DNA of 33,704 nucleotides from Methanomassiliicoccaceae archaeon (GCA_009786295.1 WQTN01000143.1:1-33704), one strand, 5' to 3'; shown: positions 7,446-16,859, numbered from the stretch's first letter. The notes: generated by a model from the letters alone, not told the origin. Numbers and translations: made by a program.

Positions 7446-7483
7446 ACTCGACCGTCCGGCAATAGATGTCAGGCAACGATCGG

Positions 7484-8545
7484 TCAGAGGAGCCCTTTTG
7501 CCTTGAACAATTCTGCGTTGAGCATCGATCCGCCGGCGCCGCCTCTCAGAGTATTGTGGGAAAGCACGAACATTTTGCAGTATCCGTTGCCGTCTCTGAT
7601 CCTTCCGACAGTGGTGGCCATGCCTCTTGCCCTCTCCGGACTTCCGGCAAGAGCATCGTACACAGGCTGCGGTCTGTCCCTTTCCGTCCTTACTATTATC
7701 GGCACTTCCGGCGCAGACGGCAGTTTCAGCGTCTGAGGCTCCCCTCTGAACTTCGATAGCGTTGAGGCGATATCCTCGGGCGAAGGGGATGAACTGAGCT
7801 TAATGACCAAAGATTCCAGATGGCCGTCTATCACCGGCACTCTGGCGCAGTTTGCCAGGACCCTGAAGGATGCGGGCTTGAAACCCTCGTCGGAGTAACC
7901 GCCGAGTATCTTCCCGAGTTCCTTTTCCATCTTCTCTTCTTCTTTGTCGATGAACGGAACGACGTTGCCCACTGCATCCAGCGACGCCACTCCGGGATAT
8001 CCGGCGCCTGAAAGCGCCTGATACGTGGAAATGAATACTTCTTCAAGGCCGAACTTCTTATCAAGGGCGAAAAGAGGGGGCGCTATGCCGGTAGAGGAAC
8101 AGTTGGCGTTCGTCACTATGTATCCTCCATTCCCGTAAGTGTCCTGTCTCTTGACAGAGACAGCATGGTCCGGATTGATCTCCGGTATCAGTATCGGAAC
8201 GTGCTTGTCCATACGGTGCGAGCCGGCGTTGGAGAAAACAGCCACGCCTTTTTTCGCAAGCTCGGACTCGGTCGGTCCCGCAAGATCGGAGGGTATCCCG
8301 GAGAACGCTATCCTTGCGTTCTTTGAGATATGATCGAGATCCATCGACCTGATCTTCGTTTCGAGAGCCTCGTCCGAAAACTTATGGTCCCTGATCTTGA
8401 CAGCGTCTCCGAACCTTTTTCCTTCCGATCTTTCCGACGCATAAAGCCCTTCGATCTCAAAGTATGGGTGACTCTCAAGCATCTGTACGAACCTCTGGCC
8501 GATAGGCCCGGTGGCTCCAAGAACGGCAACGCTGATCTTGCTCAT
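7484..8545 (-). CDS. asd: Aspartate-semialdehyde dehydrogenase
   Basis: This enzyme reduces aspartyl phosphate to aspartate semialdehyde with NADPH, the branch point to lysine, threonine and methionine. The 353-residue product is of the archaeal/fungal-type family. It has the nucleotide loop GATGPIGQRF (10-19), catalytic Cys149 in TNANCSSTG, the substrate loop around QALSGAGYPG, and the acid/base His242 in VPVIDGHLES. The start is supported by GGAAGT (8552-8557) six bases ahead and a TATA-like box at 8585-8596. It lies 169 bases downstream of the chorismate mutase gene on the same strand; the promoter between them suggests separate expression. Confidence 0.96.
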   Translation of the reverse strand: MSKISVAVLGATGPIGQRFVQMLESHPYFEIEGLYASERSEGKRFGDAVKIRDHKFSDEALETKIRSMDLDHISKNARIAFSGIPSDLAGPTESELAKKGVAVFSNAGSHRMDKHVPILIPEINPDHAVSVKRQDTYGNGGYIVTNANCSSTGIAPPLFALDKKFGLEEVFISTYQALSGAGYPGVASLDAVGNVVPFIDKEEEKMEKELGKILGGYSDEGFKPASFRVLANCARVPVIDGHLESLVIKLSSSPSPEDIASTLSKFRGEPQTLKLPSAPEVPIIVRTERDRPQPVYDALAGSPERARGMATTVGRIRDGNGYCKMFVLSHNTLRGGAGGSMLNAELFKAKGLL

Positions 8546-8584
8546 TTGAATACTTCCTTTTTAACTAGGGTCAATGCTATGTGG

Positions 8585-8596
8585 TTATTATATTTT
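8585..8596 (-). promoter_or_regulatory. TATA-like promoter element of asd
   Basis: The minus strand reads AAAATATAATAA about 46 bases before the asd ATG. This predicts a leader of roughly 20 bases containing the GGAAGT ribosome site. Confidence 0.45.
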
Positions 8597-8714
8597 GGGA
8601 ATGTTCCGGAGAACCTACTGTCTGTTTCATTGAAATCAGGGCATTGGGAAATCCCATAAATGTCACTGTAAATCTCCTGCAAATGCAGTAAATGCGCTGC
8701 AGATCGGCGGATGT

Positions 8715-8990
8715 TCACTTGTCGTACAGCAGCTTCTGCCTTTCCTTTGAGATCTTCAAAAGCACTTCCGCGATGAGCTTCGCTTCATATTCGAAGAGGC
8801 CGACCTCCTCGCATAGTTTCATGTACCTTTCAATGACCTCTTTTTCTTTCTTGCCGTCCCAGTATCCCTGGGAAGAATGTTTCTTCTCTCTGGCAAGCTC
8901 GTCCGTCATTTCTATGCGCGTGGCTATTAGGTCAACGATCTGTTTGTCGATAGATTCTATCTGCTCTCTGATCTCATCAACGCTCGGCAT
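8715..8990 (-). CDS. Chorismate mutase, AroQ class
   Basis: A stand-alone 91-residue all-helical protein that converts chorismate to prephenate for Phe and Tyr synthesis. The pattern IREQIESIDKQIVDLIATR matches helix 1 of AroQ domains, with Arg8 and Arg25 in the positions of the E. coli active-site arginines 11 and 28. It continues with a Lys-Lys pair and a Trp-Asp-Gly-Lys-Lys-Glu-Lys segment in the catalytic loop region; Lys appears where E. coli has Arg51. The length is that of monofunctional archaeal AroQ proteins. A TATA-like ATTAATAAATCC (minus strand, 9022-9033) lies about 37 bases upstream. It follows the terminator of the giant surface gene, so it is probably its own unit. Confidence 0.88.
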   Translation of the reverse strand: MPSVDEIREQIESIDKQIVDLIATRIEMTDELAREKKHSSQGYWDGKKEKEVIERYMKLCEEVGLFEYEAKLIAEVLLKISKERQKLLYDK

Positions 8991-9060
8991 ATCATCCCGT
9001 CTTTGCTACCTTATGCATGACGGATTTATTAATGATTTATCTTCTCAATAAGATGCAGGG

Positions 9061-9094
9061 AAAAATAAAAATTAAGGTCGGGGCGGTGCCCCGG
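9061..9094 (-). terminator. Stem-loop plus T-run ending the giant surface-protein gene
   Basis: On the minus strand CGGGGC, a 3-base loop and GCCCCG (9079-9093) are followed by TTAATTTTTATTTTT (9061-9075). It lies 20-50 bases after the stop of the 2420-residue gene and before the chorismate mutase promoter. It resembles an intrinsic terminator; archaeal termination mainly needs the T-run. Confidence 0.65.
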
Positions 9095-9111
9095 TTTTAC
9101 CGTTAAGCTGT

Positions 9112-12100
9112 TTAATCGTCGATGTAGTCGTATCTCAGGCTTGCAAGCACCAGTGCCACTGTTGCAACCAGGAGCACCAACATCACCGCTGTCCATGAGT
9201 CATAAGCCACATATGTGCCGCCGAATCCCTCTGTAAGAAGGAATATCACGAACGAGATCACGGCTATGAGCACCGCTCCGAGCCTGAGGCCTTTGCCTGT
9301 ACCCGTTCCCTCATAATTCCTCTTGTAAGTGACCGTGAGCGCGATTATGCTTATCATGATGCACAAGACCATGAATACCAAGTTCAGTATTGCAAGGTTC
9401 CCTCCTCCCAATACGGTTGGTCCGGACTGGGTGTCGGTCTCTATGGGCGGAGACGGGCCGCCGCTTGCTGCCCTTACCACGATGGAATGGTCGCTGTTGA
9501 TATTACTGAAGGTATACGACGACAATCCGTCAGAGTTGATCTCCTTGCCATCGATCACCACCACAAGCTTATATCCCGTTTCTGCACGGAAGTCAAATGA
9601 GACCGTGTCTCCGCGCATGGCCTTGATCATTCCGGAGGGAGAGATACTCGTATGAGTGTCCGCGAAGGCAAACACTGCGTACTGCTCGACCGGGGTCGAA
9701 GACCACCTTGCCGTGAGCGCGGTGTCATTGTACAGCTTGTCGGTGAAGGACAGCCTTGTGCTGCCGGAATACCATCCTGCGAAGTACATTCCGCTGCGCA
9801 TAGGTTCGTTGGCGCCGATGGCGCCAAGCATTGTTCCAGACACGACATTGGAGAATGTCTGCAACAACGGGGTCCCTCCGTTTCCGTCAAAGGTCACGGT
9901 GATGAGGTCGACCTTCAGGAAGTCTCCGCTGTCCCTGATCCGGTATGTGGCCGGATTCAGCGGATTCAGCGGGCTGTACAGGTCGGCCCATCCGGCTATG
10001 CCCGACGGAGCCACAGTTCCGAGGTATGTTCCGGAATCTACGTACTGTGTGTTCACCAGAGTGCCGCCGTCATAGAACCTTACTCTCTCATTCCATGTGG
10101 CGAAGAGAGCGGCCGAGTCTGTGGCGCCTGCGAAGAGAGTGCTCAGGTCGGCTGTCGGCGACAGGTGCGTGCCTGTGAATGGGTCCAGCCATCCGTTGAA
10201 CACAGAGTACAGCGATGTCCAGCCGCCGAGGACGGAGGGGTCATACTTGTCTATGAACTTCTCTACCGTGACCGGTGCAGGAGCGCCTGTCCAATTTATT
10301 TCGACCTTTATCGCATTGCCTCCATAATCTCCGCTTGTTACGAGATTATAGGTAAAGCCGATGCTGCCCGGACCGACATCCTCATCCCACTGGAAAGAAG
10401 CAACAGGCGTCATCGATATGCTGTCGTAGAGTTTGATCTCCACTTGCCATTTCGCGGTGTACCAGGTCTCGCTTGTGGGTGTCACAAGGGCTCCGGCGCT
10501 GTTTTTGGCCGAACCGTCATACCATCCGGTGAACGTCAGCCTGCCTTTGGCCGGCTTTTCTGGAAGGTTGATGCTTTGTCCTTCAATGACCAGCATGTCG
10601 GGGATCGATGAAGGCGTTCCTCCGTTGGTGTTGAAATGCAGCACGAACCCATATCCGGCCGTCAGCATTATGTCGCCGACAAATTTGTCGGTCAGCTTAT
10701 AGAGGATATCCCCGCTTGCATAGTACCCGTCGACCGTCCCCAGTTCAACGAACCAAGAGATGAATGTCATTCCGCCCGGTGTGGGGTCCGTGAGGATGAG
10801 CTCTCTTAGAAGGGTGCCTTCCGGCATCAGGAAGAAATCATCGCGCGTATTGAGTATTCCATCTACGCCGGCATCCTGAGTTATTTTTCCGCTTACGTTA
10901 AGCCAGAGGCCGTCCGAGAGATACGCCGGCAGATCAAAGAAGCTGACTTTGACGAGCCATGTCGCCGTAAGCTTCATCGGTTTCAGAACAAGCAGGCCAG
11001 TTGGTTCTGCAGTTCCGTCCGCGTATCTGTCGTTCGGTGTGACAGAGAGGTCCCACCATCCGGTGAACGCTACTCCTGCCCTTGACGGTGCATCAGTGAA
11101 TCTGTCGCTGTGAGTACTGAACCTGCTCGGGAGAGGCTTTTCGACACGCAGATACTGCGGGGCTATCGTGACGCCCGGAGAGTATCCGGAGTCAAATTCC
11201 ACCAATACGACGAACTCGTAGTCCAAGGTCACGTCCTTTGTGATCTTTGATGAGGTACTGTCGCTGGGAACACTTGGGAGATAGAGGAAACCTGTCGTAT
11301 AGTACTGCGTTCCGAAGTCCTCATAGTCGTTAGGGTCAGAAATGCCTGTTCTGTCGTACCATCCGACGAAATTCCAATCGGTCTTTGCAACATACGGGTT
11401 GAGACTGTCGCTCGGCGATGAGATCAGATCTGAAAGTTTCGATCCCTCCAGAAGGTTCATCGAAATGCCGGTGAACAGGGGATTGGCAGACGTGCCTACA
11501 TTGAAGTCGACGACCGCATACCATTTTCCGTATAATGTCGTGTTCGTTGTGACTCCGCTCAGAATAGCCGGCGCCGTTGATAGGCCGCTTGCGGTAAGAG
11601 ACACCGCATCGCTTGCCTTATACCACTTCACATAATTGTTATGGAAGCCGGTTTTGGACAATGTCGGCGCAGTAACGGTGCCGAGGTCCGATACATCGAC
11701 TATGATGTAGCCGAAGGTGTCTGTGCCGATGGTCTCTGTACCGTGGGTCACCGTGCCGACCGGGTACGGGACTTCAAGATTCCCGGTGAAGTAGAACTTG
11801 ACCTCTACGCCCCATTTTGCCTTGAGCGTTATGGAGGACGTGACGTTGCCTGTATAGGCAATATCATTCGTCTGGTTCACATATTCTGTGCTGCCGACAA
11901 GCCATCCTTTGAACGTCTTGTCATTAGCGGCGTTATACGTAGGCAGAGGTACGATGAACTTGCCTGAGCCCGGAGGAGCATTTTCGAACGGCGAACCGTT
12001 AAATGGCGTGCCTTCGTCAACAGTTATCGTCGCCGGGGGCGCGGAAGATCCTCCGTTCATATCGAATGCCACATCCGCCAGCCATCGTATGTAGGCAACC

Positions 12101-15100
12101 GTGTCTGTAGTTATCGAGTCGCCCGGGGCCCACTCCGTAAGCAGGCCGCCGCTGATATAGTCGGGTACGACCCCTCCGTTCTTGTACCATACCGCATTAG
12201 GCTCTCCCGCAGCACTCGGTGTGCCGGTAGTCTTGTAGTACAATCCAGTTTTTGCCAGTGCGACGTATGAAGTGCCGTCGAAGAGGCTCGTGTTCAATCT
12301 GTCCAGCATATCCGCAAACGTATCGGTTGATGTATCGTACGGAACCATCACCATCGAGGGGGATCCTCCCATTATGTTGAATCTGAAAAGGTCCCTGAAC
12401 TCCGGCGTCAGTTCCACGCTGTATGTGTAGTAGATCGTAGGCGGGCCGTTCGTAAACCATTCGTACGGTGTGGAATTGGCGTCGAACCAAGAGGTCGGGT
12501 CGCTGCCGCTCAGCTTGATCTTCGGCATACCGGTGCCTGTCATTTCGAATGCCGTACCTTCCAGAACAAGGAAGTGATAGCTTCCGGGCACCCATGTTGA
12601 CATTGTCGTCTGATCGACGATCCCTGCTAAGCCGCCGTCGTCAAATGTTATCTCGAATCCCCATCCTGCGATGAGCTTGACGTTTTGGGTTACGGTCGTC
12701 AGATTATCATATTTCGTGTCCCCCGCGGCCGGCTTGTTTGTGCCGTCGTACACATACCAGCCGAGGAAATGCATCCTTACGAATTTCGCATCTTCTTTGT
12801 ATATAGGGCCGGTTGTCTGCGCATTCACCATTTCATTTTTTACAGTGTCGAAGATCGTATCCCCGAACAAAGTGTAAGTAGGAAGGGGGTGAGACACAGG
12901 GACAGCCATGGTGTAGGGCGATGCTGTTATCACGGCGCTTCCCATTACGGCGTCATTGAAGTAGAACTCCACATTGGCGGAATACAGGGCCATGAGTTTC
13001 ATATCTCCCTGCACAGGGGCATCCGCCTCAAATCTCTCTTTTGTAGGGTAGAGGTCCGGGTAGAATAGAATTTTGTTCGTCTTCGGCAGCACCAGATTCG
13101 CAACATGGCTTACCGTGATTCCGCCGTCGAGGACATACCATCCGTTGAAGTTCACATCGGAGGCCGTCGGAACCAAAGTCGACGGCAGAGCCGCAGTGTA
13201 ACCGCCGCCGCTCCATGTGCCCACGTTATGCTGGTAGGTGTACACCCCGCTTCCGGGCGAGGTCTCCGCCAGACCGCTCGCTGCCGCCATCGTGGCCGTG
13301 CCGTTGACCCCGTTGTCTGCGTAGAACGTGATCTCGGCATACCATCTCGCCTTGAGCGTAAGAGAGGTCACATTCGGCATAGCAACGAATGCCTTCAGGT
13401 ATGACAGGTCGCCCATCGGATCTGCCGCGTCATAAGCCGCATAGCATGTATCAGAGGGGTTTCCGTACCATCCGCCGAATGTCAGTCCTGTCTGGGACGG
13501 AGTGCCGGGGTAGTAAGAGGTTCCTTTGCCTGTGTTGGTGTTTGTGAGGGTGAATTTCGCTATGTAATAATAATCGAAACTGTCGTAGTCGTTGTTGGGT
13601 TCGACCAGATCGTCTCCGACGATCATTATCACGTTAGTCGAAGGATTGCCGTCGTTCGGATCAAAGGTCACGGTCACAGTTTTGGCAAAATATGCCACGA
13701 ACTTCATGCCGGACTGAAGCGACATCGGCCATTCTGCAACGCTGAGGGCCGGATTGACATACATCCTGTCTCTTACAGAGTATGTCCAAACGGGGTGGTC
13801 CTCATCCGTGGTATCGAGGATACCCCATCCGACGAACGCATATCCGGCGTTCGGCGTTGCTTTCAGGATCAGTCCGGTACCGTATGGGTAACTGGCCTCT
13901 TCAAATCCCTTCGTGCCCGTACTAAATCCGCTGTACAAGGGGATGGAAGGATCAAGAATAAGTTCGACCGAACCCCCGACGGGATTCGCCGCATCGACGG
14001 CAGGTACTATATCTGTATGTCCTGAGGTCAATCTGGTCTCAAGTTTGATCGTGTATTCTTTGCCTATGAACAGTGCGTACAGGTTGAGTATGCCCTGATC
14101 TGTGACAGGGTCGCGGTAGATCAGACTTTCATCAATGGTGAATCCGAAACGATCGACTGCCGTTATCTTATCATCGTTGGTAGTGTTTATGAACACTGCA
14201 GACCCATGTTTTGCATTGTCCGCAGTGTACCATCCTTTCAGACTGAATCTGACGAACTCCGGCCATTCCATGGTCTTCAGCTCTTCGCCAGCAAGATACG
14301 TCAGGCTTCCGTACAGAGTACGGTCGGACACCAAAATGCTGGAAGTGACCATCAGATCATCATAGTCGGGGTCCACGTCATTGAGGTCTCCGTCGCCGTC
14401 ATGGTCGCCGTTGGGGAAGGAATAGAAATCAATGATGTAATACTCTAAAATGAGTTCCCATGTGACGCCGTCGTTTTTATAGCAGGTACCTACCCTGGTG
14501 CCCGTACCGCTGATGTCAGGCATTATGTCTATCGGCGATGCTGAGGTGCCGTCCGCCTCCGGCCCGTATATGCCGGGTTTGACGGATTTCATGTGGAACG
14601 GCGGGGTCTTCTTGTTCTTGTTCTCTACGAACTGAAGGGTTCCTGTGGCCAGACCAGTAAAGTTCCTGATCTCTATCCGCCCCTGCCCATCAGGCAGAAG
14701 GTTTGAAATGTCAACAGGCCCTGTGTTATTTATTATCAGCAGGCCGGTCTTTTCGGAACCTCCGTATGTCCATTTCGCAACGTTGTTCCAACCGTTGAAT
14801 ATTGCCTCTGCCCCGCTCTTTGTGGCCGCATCCGAAGAGACCTGAAGGGCATACATTGTCGTCCCGGAGAAGGAATCCGGCTTGATCACCGTGTCGCCCC
14901 ATACTCCGATCACCAGGCTGTCAAAGGCCATTACCTGCAGATTGGAGAATGATTCGTTGCCGACAGTTGTCTTTTTAGGAAGATAAACTTTGGTGAGTCC
15001 GGTGTTTTTGAAGGCCGAGTTGCCGATAGTGAGTGAACCTCCGGTATCAAGGAATTCGAAATAGGACAGGGACCCGCATCCGAGGAATGCTCCGACACCG

Positions 15101-16374
15101 ATATAGCTCGCATTTGTGGCTGTGACGCCCAGGACACGGGTCTTTGTGAACGCATTGTCCGGTATTTCTTTTATCTCGTTGAGGTCCACCTCTATGGCGG
15201 GGCATCCGTCGAAAGCCGTGCTGTTCATCCTTTCAACCCCGTCTGCTACTGTGAATTTATTGTTGATAAGCTGAGTATCTATTCTGGACGGCACTTTGAT
15301 CAATATCAGATCTCCCCCGTCCAGCCCGTATAATGCACCGCGGACGCCCTTATCGCTGCTGTCCTCAGATATCAGAGATGAGTATTTGCCGTTAGAGGGG
15401 TTCACAACGAAGTATTTCAGTTCTGCGATGCCATCGAATGCGCCATCGCCGATATTGGTGACCATTCCCAGATCCGCTGAGTTCAGATTAGTGTGTTGGA
15501 ACGCATATTTCCCTATGGTGTACGGTGCTGTCAGAGGCAGAGCGATGTCGCTCAGCGCTCTTCCGGAGAATGCATAGGCGCCTATGCTCGTTACGTTTTC
15601 GACAGACAAAGAATATCTTGTCGCATCGTCTTTGCTTGTCTCATTGTTAAAATAAAATGCATAATCGCCAATCGTCACGGCTTTTGGTATACTGAGCGAA
15701 GTTTTTATCGTCGCTTTTGAGAATGCATAGTTGCCGATGCTTGTGCACTCGGGGAGAATGACCTTACTGAAATCTCTTGCAAGAGATGTGCCGGTCACAG
15801 CCCCGAACGCGCCTACGCCTATCGTCGTCACCTTTGGAAGTGAAAGTGTTGCTATTACTGGGATATCACCAGTGTATGGCGAGCCTCCGGACCAAGGCGA
15901 TATTGCAAAAGCAAAATCCCCGACCGTTATGAGCTCTTCTGCAGTTATTTCGGTGAGCGACAGGCAGTTGAAGAAGGAATAATTTCCTATTGCCGTCACA
16001 TTTTTGAGATCAAGCGACTTAAGGGCTGTGCAATCCCTGAATGCAGAATTCCCGATCTTTACTACATTGTTACCCATTATGACCTCTTTCATGAGCTCAT
16101 TAGGATAGAAAGCCAGGTCGGCAATGGCCGTTACAGGATAAACATCGGTACCGCCGATCACTATCTCATTCGGGATTGTTACCTTGTCTGCATTGGCGTT
16201 ATAGCTTATCAGCGTGGCTTCTTTTATGGCCGCGGAAGGGTCGTATTCGAATGTGAAGTCGCCTATTGTTATTGTTGTAGGTGCCGCGCTTGAATCGTCG
16301 TCGGATACAAGCACGAATGCTCCAGCTGTCATCAGGATGACCAAAACAGCTGCCGCTAGTACATTTTTTTTCAT
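9112..16374 (-). CDS. Giant cell-surface protein: BspA-type leucine-rich repeats plus InlB B-type repeats, membrane anchored
   Basis: The 2420-residue product starts with a signal-like hydrophobic segment (about 4-24) followed by VSDDDSSAAP. Residues about 35-480 are BspA/LRR_5 repeats (for example SAFRDCTALKSLDLKNVTAIGN). Near 655-672 an Asp-rich GDHDGDGDLNDVDPD stretch resembles a calcium-binding thrombospondin-type-3 or dockerin-like loop. From about 680 to 2260 come roughly a dozen Listeria-Bacteroides beta-grasp repeats, each closing with GWY, GWW, GWL or similar and opening with VTFD or VEFD strands. The C-terminal 95 residues hold three predicted membrane helices (about 2327-2349, 2365-2381, 2395-2413). 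GGAGGC at 16381-16386, six bases before the ATG, is a good ribosome site. The likely role is adhesion or surface binding (inference); the ligand is unknown. Confidence 0.9.
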   Translation of the reverse strand: MKKNVLAAAVLVILMTAGAFVLVSDDDSSAAPTTITIGDFTFEYDPSAAIKEATLISYNANADKVTIPNEIVIGGTDVYPVTAIADLAFYPNELMKEVIMGNNVVKIGNSAFRDCTALKSLDLKNVTAIGNYSFFNCLSLTEITAEELITVGDFAFAISPWSGGSPYTGDIPVIATLSLPKVTTIGVGAFGAVTGTSLARDFSKVILPECTSIGNYAFSKATIKTSLSIPKAVTIGDYAFYFNNETSKDDATRYSLSVENVTSIGAYAFSGRALSDIALPLTAPYTIGKYAFQHTNLNSADLGMVTNIGDGAFDGIAELKYFVVNPSNGKYSSLISEDSSDKGVRGALYGLDGGDLILIKVPSRIDTQLINNKFTVADGVERMNSTAFDGCPAIEVDLNEIKEIPDNAFTKTRVLGVTATNASYIGVGAFLGCGSLSYFEFLDTGGSLTIGNSAFKNTGLTKVYLPKKTTVGNESFSNLQVMAFDSLVIGVWGDTVIKPDSFSGTTMYALQVSSDAATKSGAEAIFNGWNNVAKWTYGGSEKTGLLIINNTGPVDISNLLPDGQGRIEIRNFTGLATGTLQFVENKNKKTPPFHMKSVKPGIYGPEADGTSASPIDIMPDISGTGTRVGTCYKNDGVTWELILEYYIIDFYSFPNGDHDGDGDLNDVDPDYDDLMVTSSILVSDRTLYGSLTYLAGEELKTMEWPEFVRFSLKGWYTADNAKHGSAVFINTTNDDKITAVDRFGFTIDESLIYRDPVTDQGILNLYALFIGKEYTIKLETRLTSGHTDIVPAVDAANPVGGSVELILDPSIPLYSGFSTGTKGFEEASYPYGTGLILKATPNAGYAFVGWGILDTTDEDHPVWTYSVRDRMYVNPALSVAEWPMSLQSGMKFVAYFAKTVTVTFDPNDGNPSTNVIMIVGDDLVEPNNDYDSFDYYYIAKFTLTNTNTGKGTSYYPGTPSQTGLTFGGWYGNPSDTCYAAYDAADPMGDLSYLKAFVAMPNVTSLTLKARWYAEITFYADNGVNGTATMAAASGLAETSPGSGVYTYQHNVGTWSGGGYTAALPSTLVPTASDVNFNGWYVLDGGITVSHVANLVLPKTNKILFYPDLYPTKERFEADAPVQGDMKLMALYSANVEFYFNDAVMGSAVITASPYTMAVPVSHPLPTYTLFGDTIFDTVKNEMVNAQTTGPIYKEDAKFVRMHFLGWYVYDGTNKPAAGDTKYDNLTTVTQNVKLIAGWGFEITFDDGGLAGIVDQTTMSTWVPGSYHFLVLEGTAFEMTGTGMPKIKLSGSDPTSWFDANSTPYEWFTNGPPTIYYTYSVELTPEFRDLFRFNIMGGSPSMVMVPYDTSTDTFADMLDRLNTSLFDGTSYVALAKTGLYYKTTGTPSAAGEPNAVWYKNGGVVPDYISGGLLTEWAPGDSITTDTVAYIRWLADVAFDMNGGSSAPPATITVDEGTPFNGSPFENAPPGSGKFIVPLPTYNAANDKTFKGWLVGSTEYVNQTNDIAYTGNVTSSITLKAKWGVEVKFYFTGNLEVPYPVGTVTHGTETIGTDTFGYIIVDVSDLGTVTAPTLSKTGFHNNYVKWYKASDAVSLTASGLSTAPAILSGVTTNTTLYGKWYAVVDFNVGTSANPLFTGISMNLLEGSKLSDLISSPSDSLNPYVAKTDWNFVGWYDRTGISDPNDYEDFGTQYYTTGFLYLPSVPSDSTSSKITKDVTLDYEFVVLVEFDSGYSPGVTIAPQYLRVEKPLPSRFSTHSDRFTDAPSRAGVAFTGWWDLSVTPNDRYADGTAEPTGLLVLKPMKLTATWLVKVSFFDLPAYLSDGLWLNVSGKITQDAGVDGILNTRDDFFLMPEGTLLRELILTDPTPGGMTFISWFVELGTVDGYYASGDILYKLTDKFVGDIMLTAGYGFVLHFNTNGGTPSSIPDMLVIEGQSINLPEKPAKGRLTFTGWYDGSAKNSAGALVTPTSETWYTAKWQVEIKLYDSISMTPVASFQWDEDVGPGSIGFTYNLVTSGDYGGNAIKVEINWTGAPAPVTVEKFIDKYDPSVLGGWTSLYSVFNGWLDPFTGTHLSPTADLSTLFAGATDSAALFATWNERVRFYDGGTLVNTQYVDSGTYLGTVAPSGIAGWADLYSPLNPLNPATYRIRDSGDFLKVDLITVTFDGNGGTPLLQTFSNVVSGTMLGAIGANEPMRSGMYFAGWYSGSTRLSFTDKLYNDTALTARWSSTPVEQYAVFAFADTHTSISPSGMIKAMRGDTVSFDFRAETGYKLVVVIDGKEINSDGLSSYTFSNINSDHSIVVRAASGGPSPPIETDTQSGPTVLGGGNLAILNLVFMVLCIMISIIALTVTYKRNYEGTGTGKGLRLGAVLIAVISFVIFLLTEGFGGTYVAYDSWTAVMLVLLVATVALVLASLRYDYIDD

Positions 16375-16386
16375 TTATTTGCCTCC

Positions 16387-16816
16387 ATAAATAATTGTTT
16401 TTCTGGCCGTGTCGCTTACTCACGGACATGTTGTGTCTCTCTTCCACAGCCCTCGTGTGCCCAATTTCCTCCTTGTACAAAAAGTGCTCGCTTTCCGGTA
16501 CTGGATTCAGCAGGGTTTTTTGCATGATCGGCGTTCCGGTATCGCAGAACATCTGTGGATTGATCATTCTGCTCGCGAAGGCAAGACCGCCTGAACCGAA
16601 ATAAAATCTATCGGACAGGACGGCAATTTGTTTGCCGACCGTCTCGCCTGAGCGCAGAAGAGGGACAAAGAAAATTTTTGTGAAACTCTCTTCTTTTTGC
16701 TGTATGCAGTATGGTTCATATGTCCAACCGGTATCGTAGGAGAACGTGCTTATATCTTCCCCGATGAACGACCAATAGGTTATTGGATCCACGAAAGATT
16801 TCGCACAGCCAAACAT
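16387..16816 (-). pseudogene. Possible 5-prime remnant of an unidentified gene upstream of the giant surface gene
   Basis: From an ATG at 16816 the minus strand stays open for 205 codons to 16199, running into the giant gene in another frame. The first 143 codons lie in otherwise gene-free DNA and read like real protein: rich in Trp, Tyr, Phe and Cys, with stretches such as ITYWSFIGEDISTFSYDTGW and QIAVLSDRFYFGSGG. A TATA-like TATATATAATTAG lies about 30-40 bases before the ATG. I do not recognise the family; LSDRFYFG is faintly like nucleotide-modification-associated (Nmad) proteins, from memory only. It could be a gene cut off by insertion of the surface gene, or merely a long leader for that gene. 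Confidence 0.3.
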
Positions 16817-16844
16817 ACCATTCCTGCAATATACGAGATAATTT

Positions 16845-16859
16845 CTAATTATATATATT
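16845..16859 (-). promoter_or_regulatory. TATA-like element upstream of the 16816 frame and the giant surface gene
   Basis: The minus strand contains a TATATATAATTAG-like stretch. It either serves the unidentified frame starting at 16816 or transcribes the 2420-residue gene with a leader of about 450 bases. The remaining DNA from 16860 to 17193 has small GC hairpins, for example CCCGG/CCGGG at 16941-16955 and GGAAC/GTTCC at 16954-16970, and a plus-strand TATA-like TTTATATG near 16889; I see no convincing gene there. Confidence 0.35.

Noticed and set aside
8661..8712. Palindromic CTGCA motifs after the chorismate mutase gene
   Set aside because: Short overlapping CTGCA/TGCAG copies with no T-run and no clear single stem; insufficient for a terminator or operator call.
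9652..10611. 319-codon plus-strand frame opposite the giant surface gene
   Set aside because: Cys/Arg/Ser-rich shadow of a repeat-containing gene with no family resemblance.
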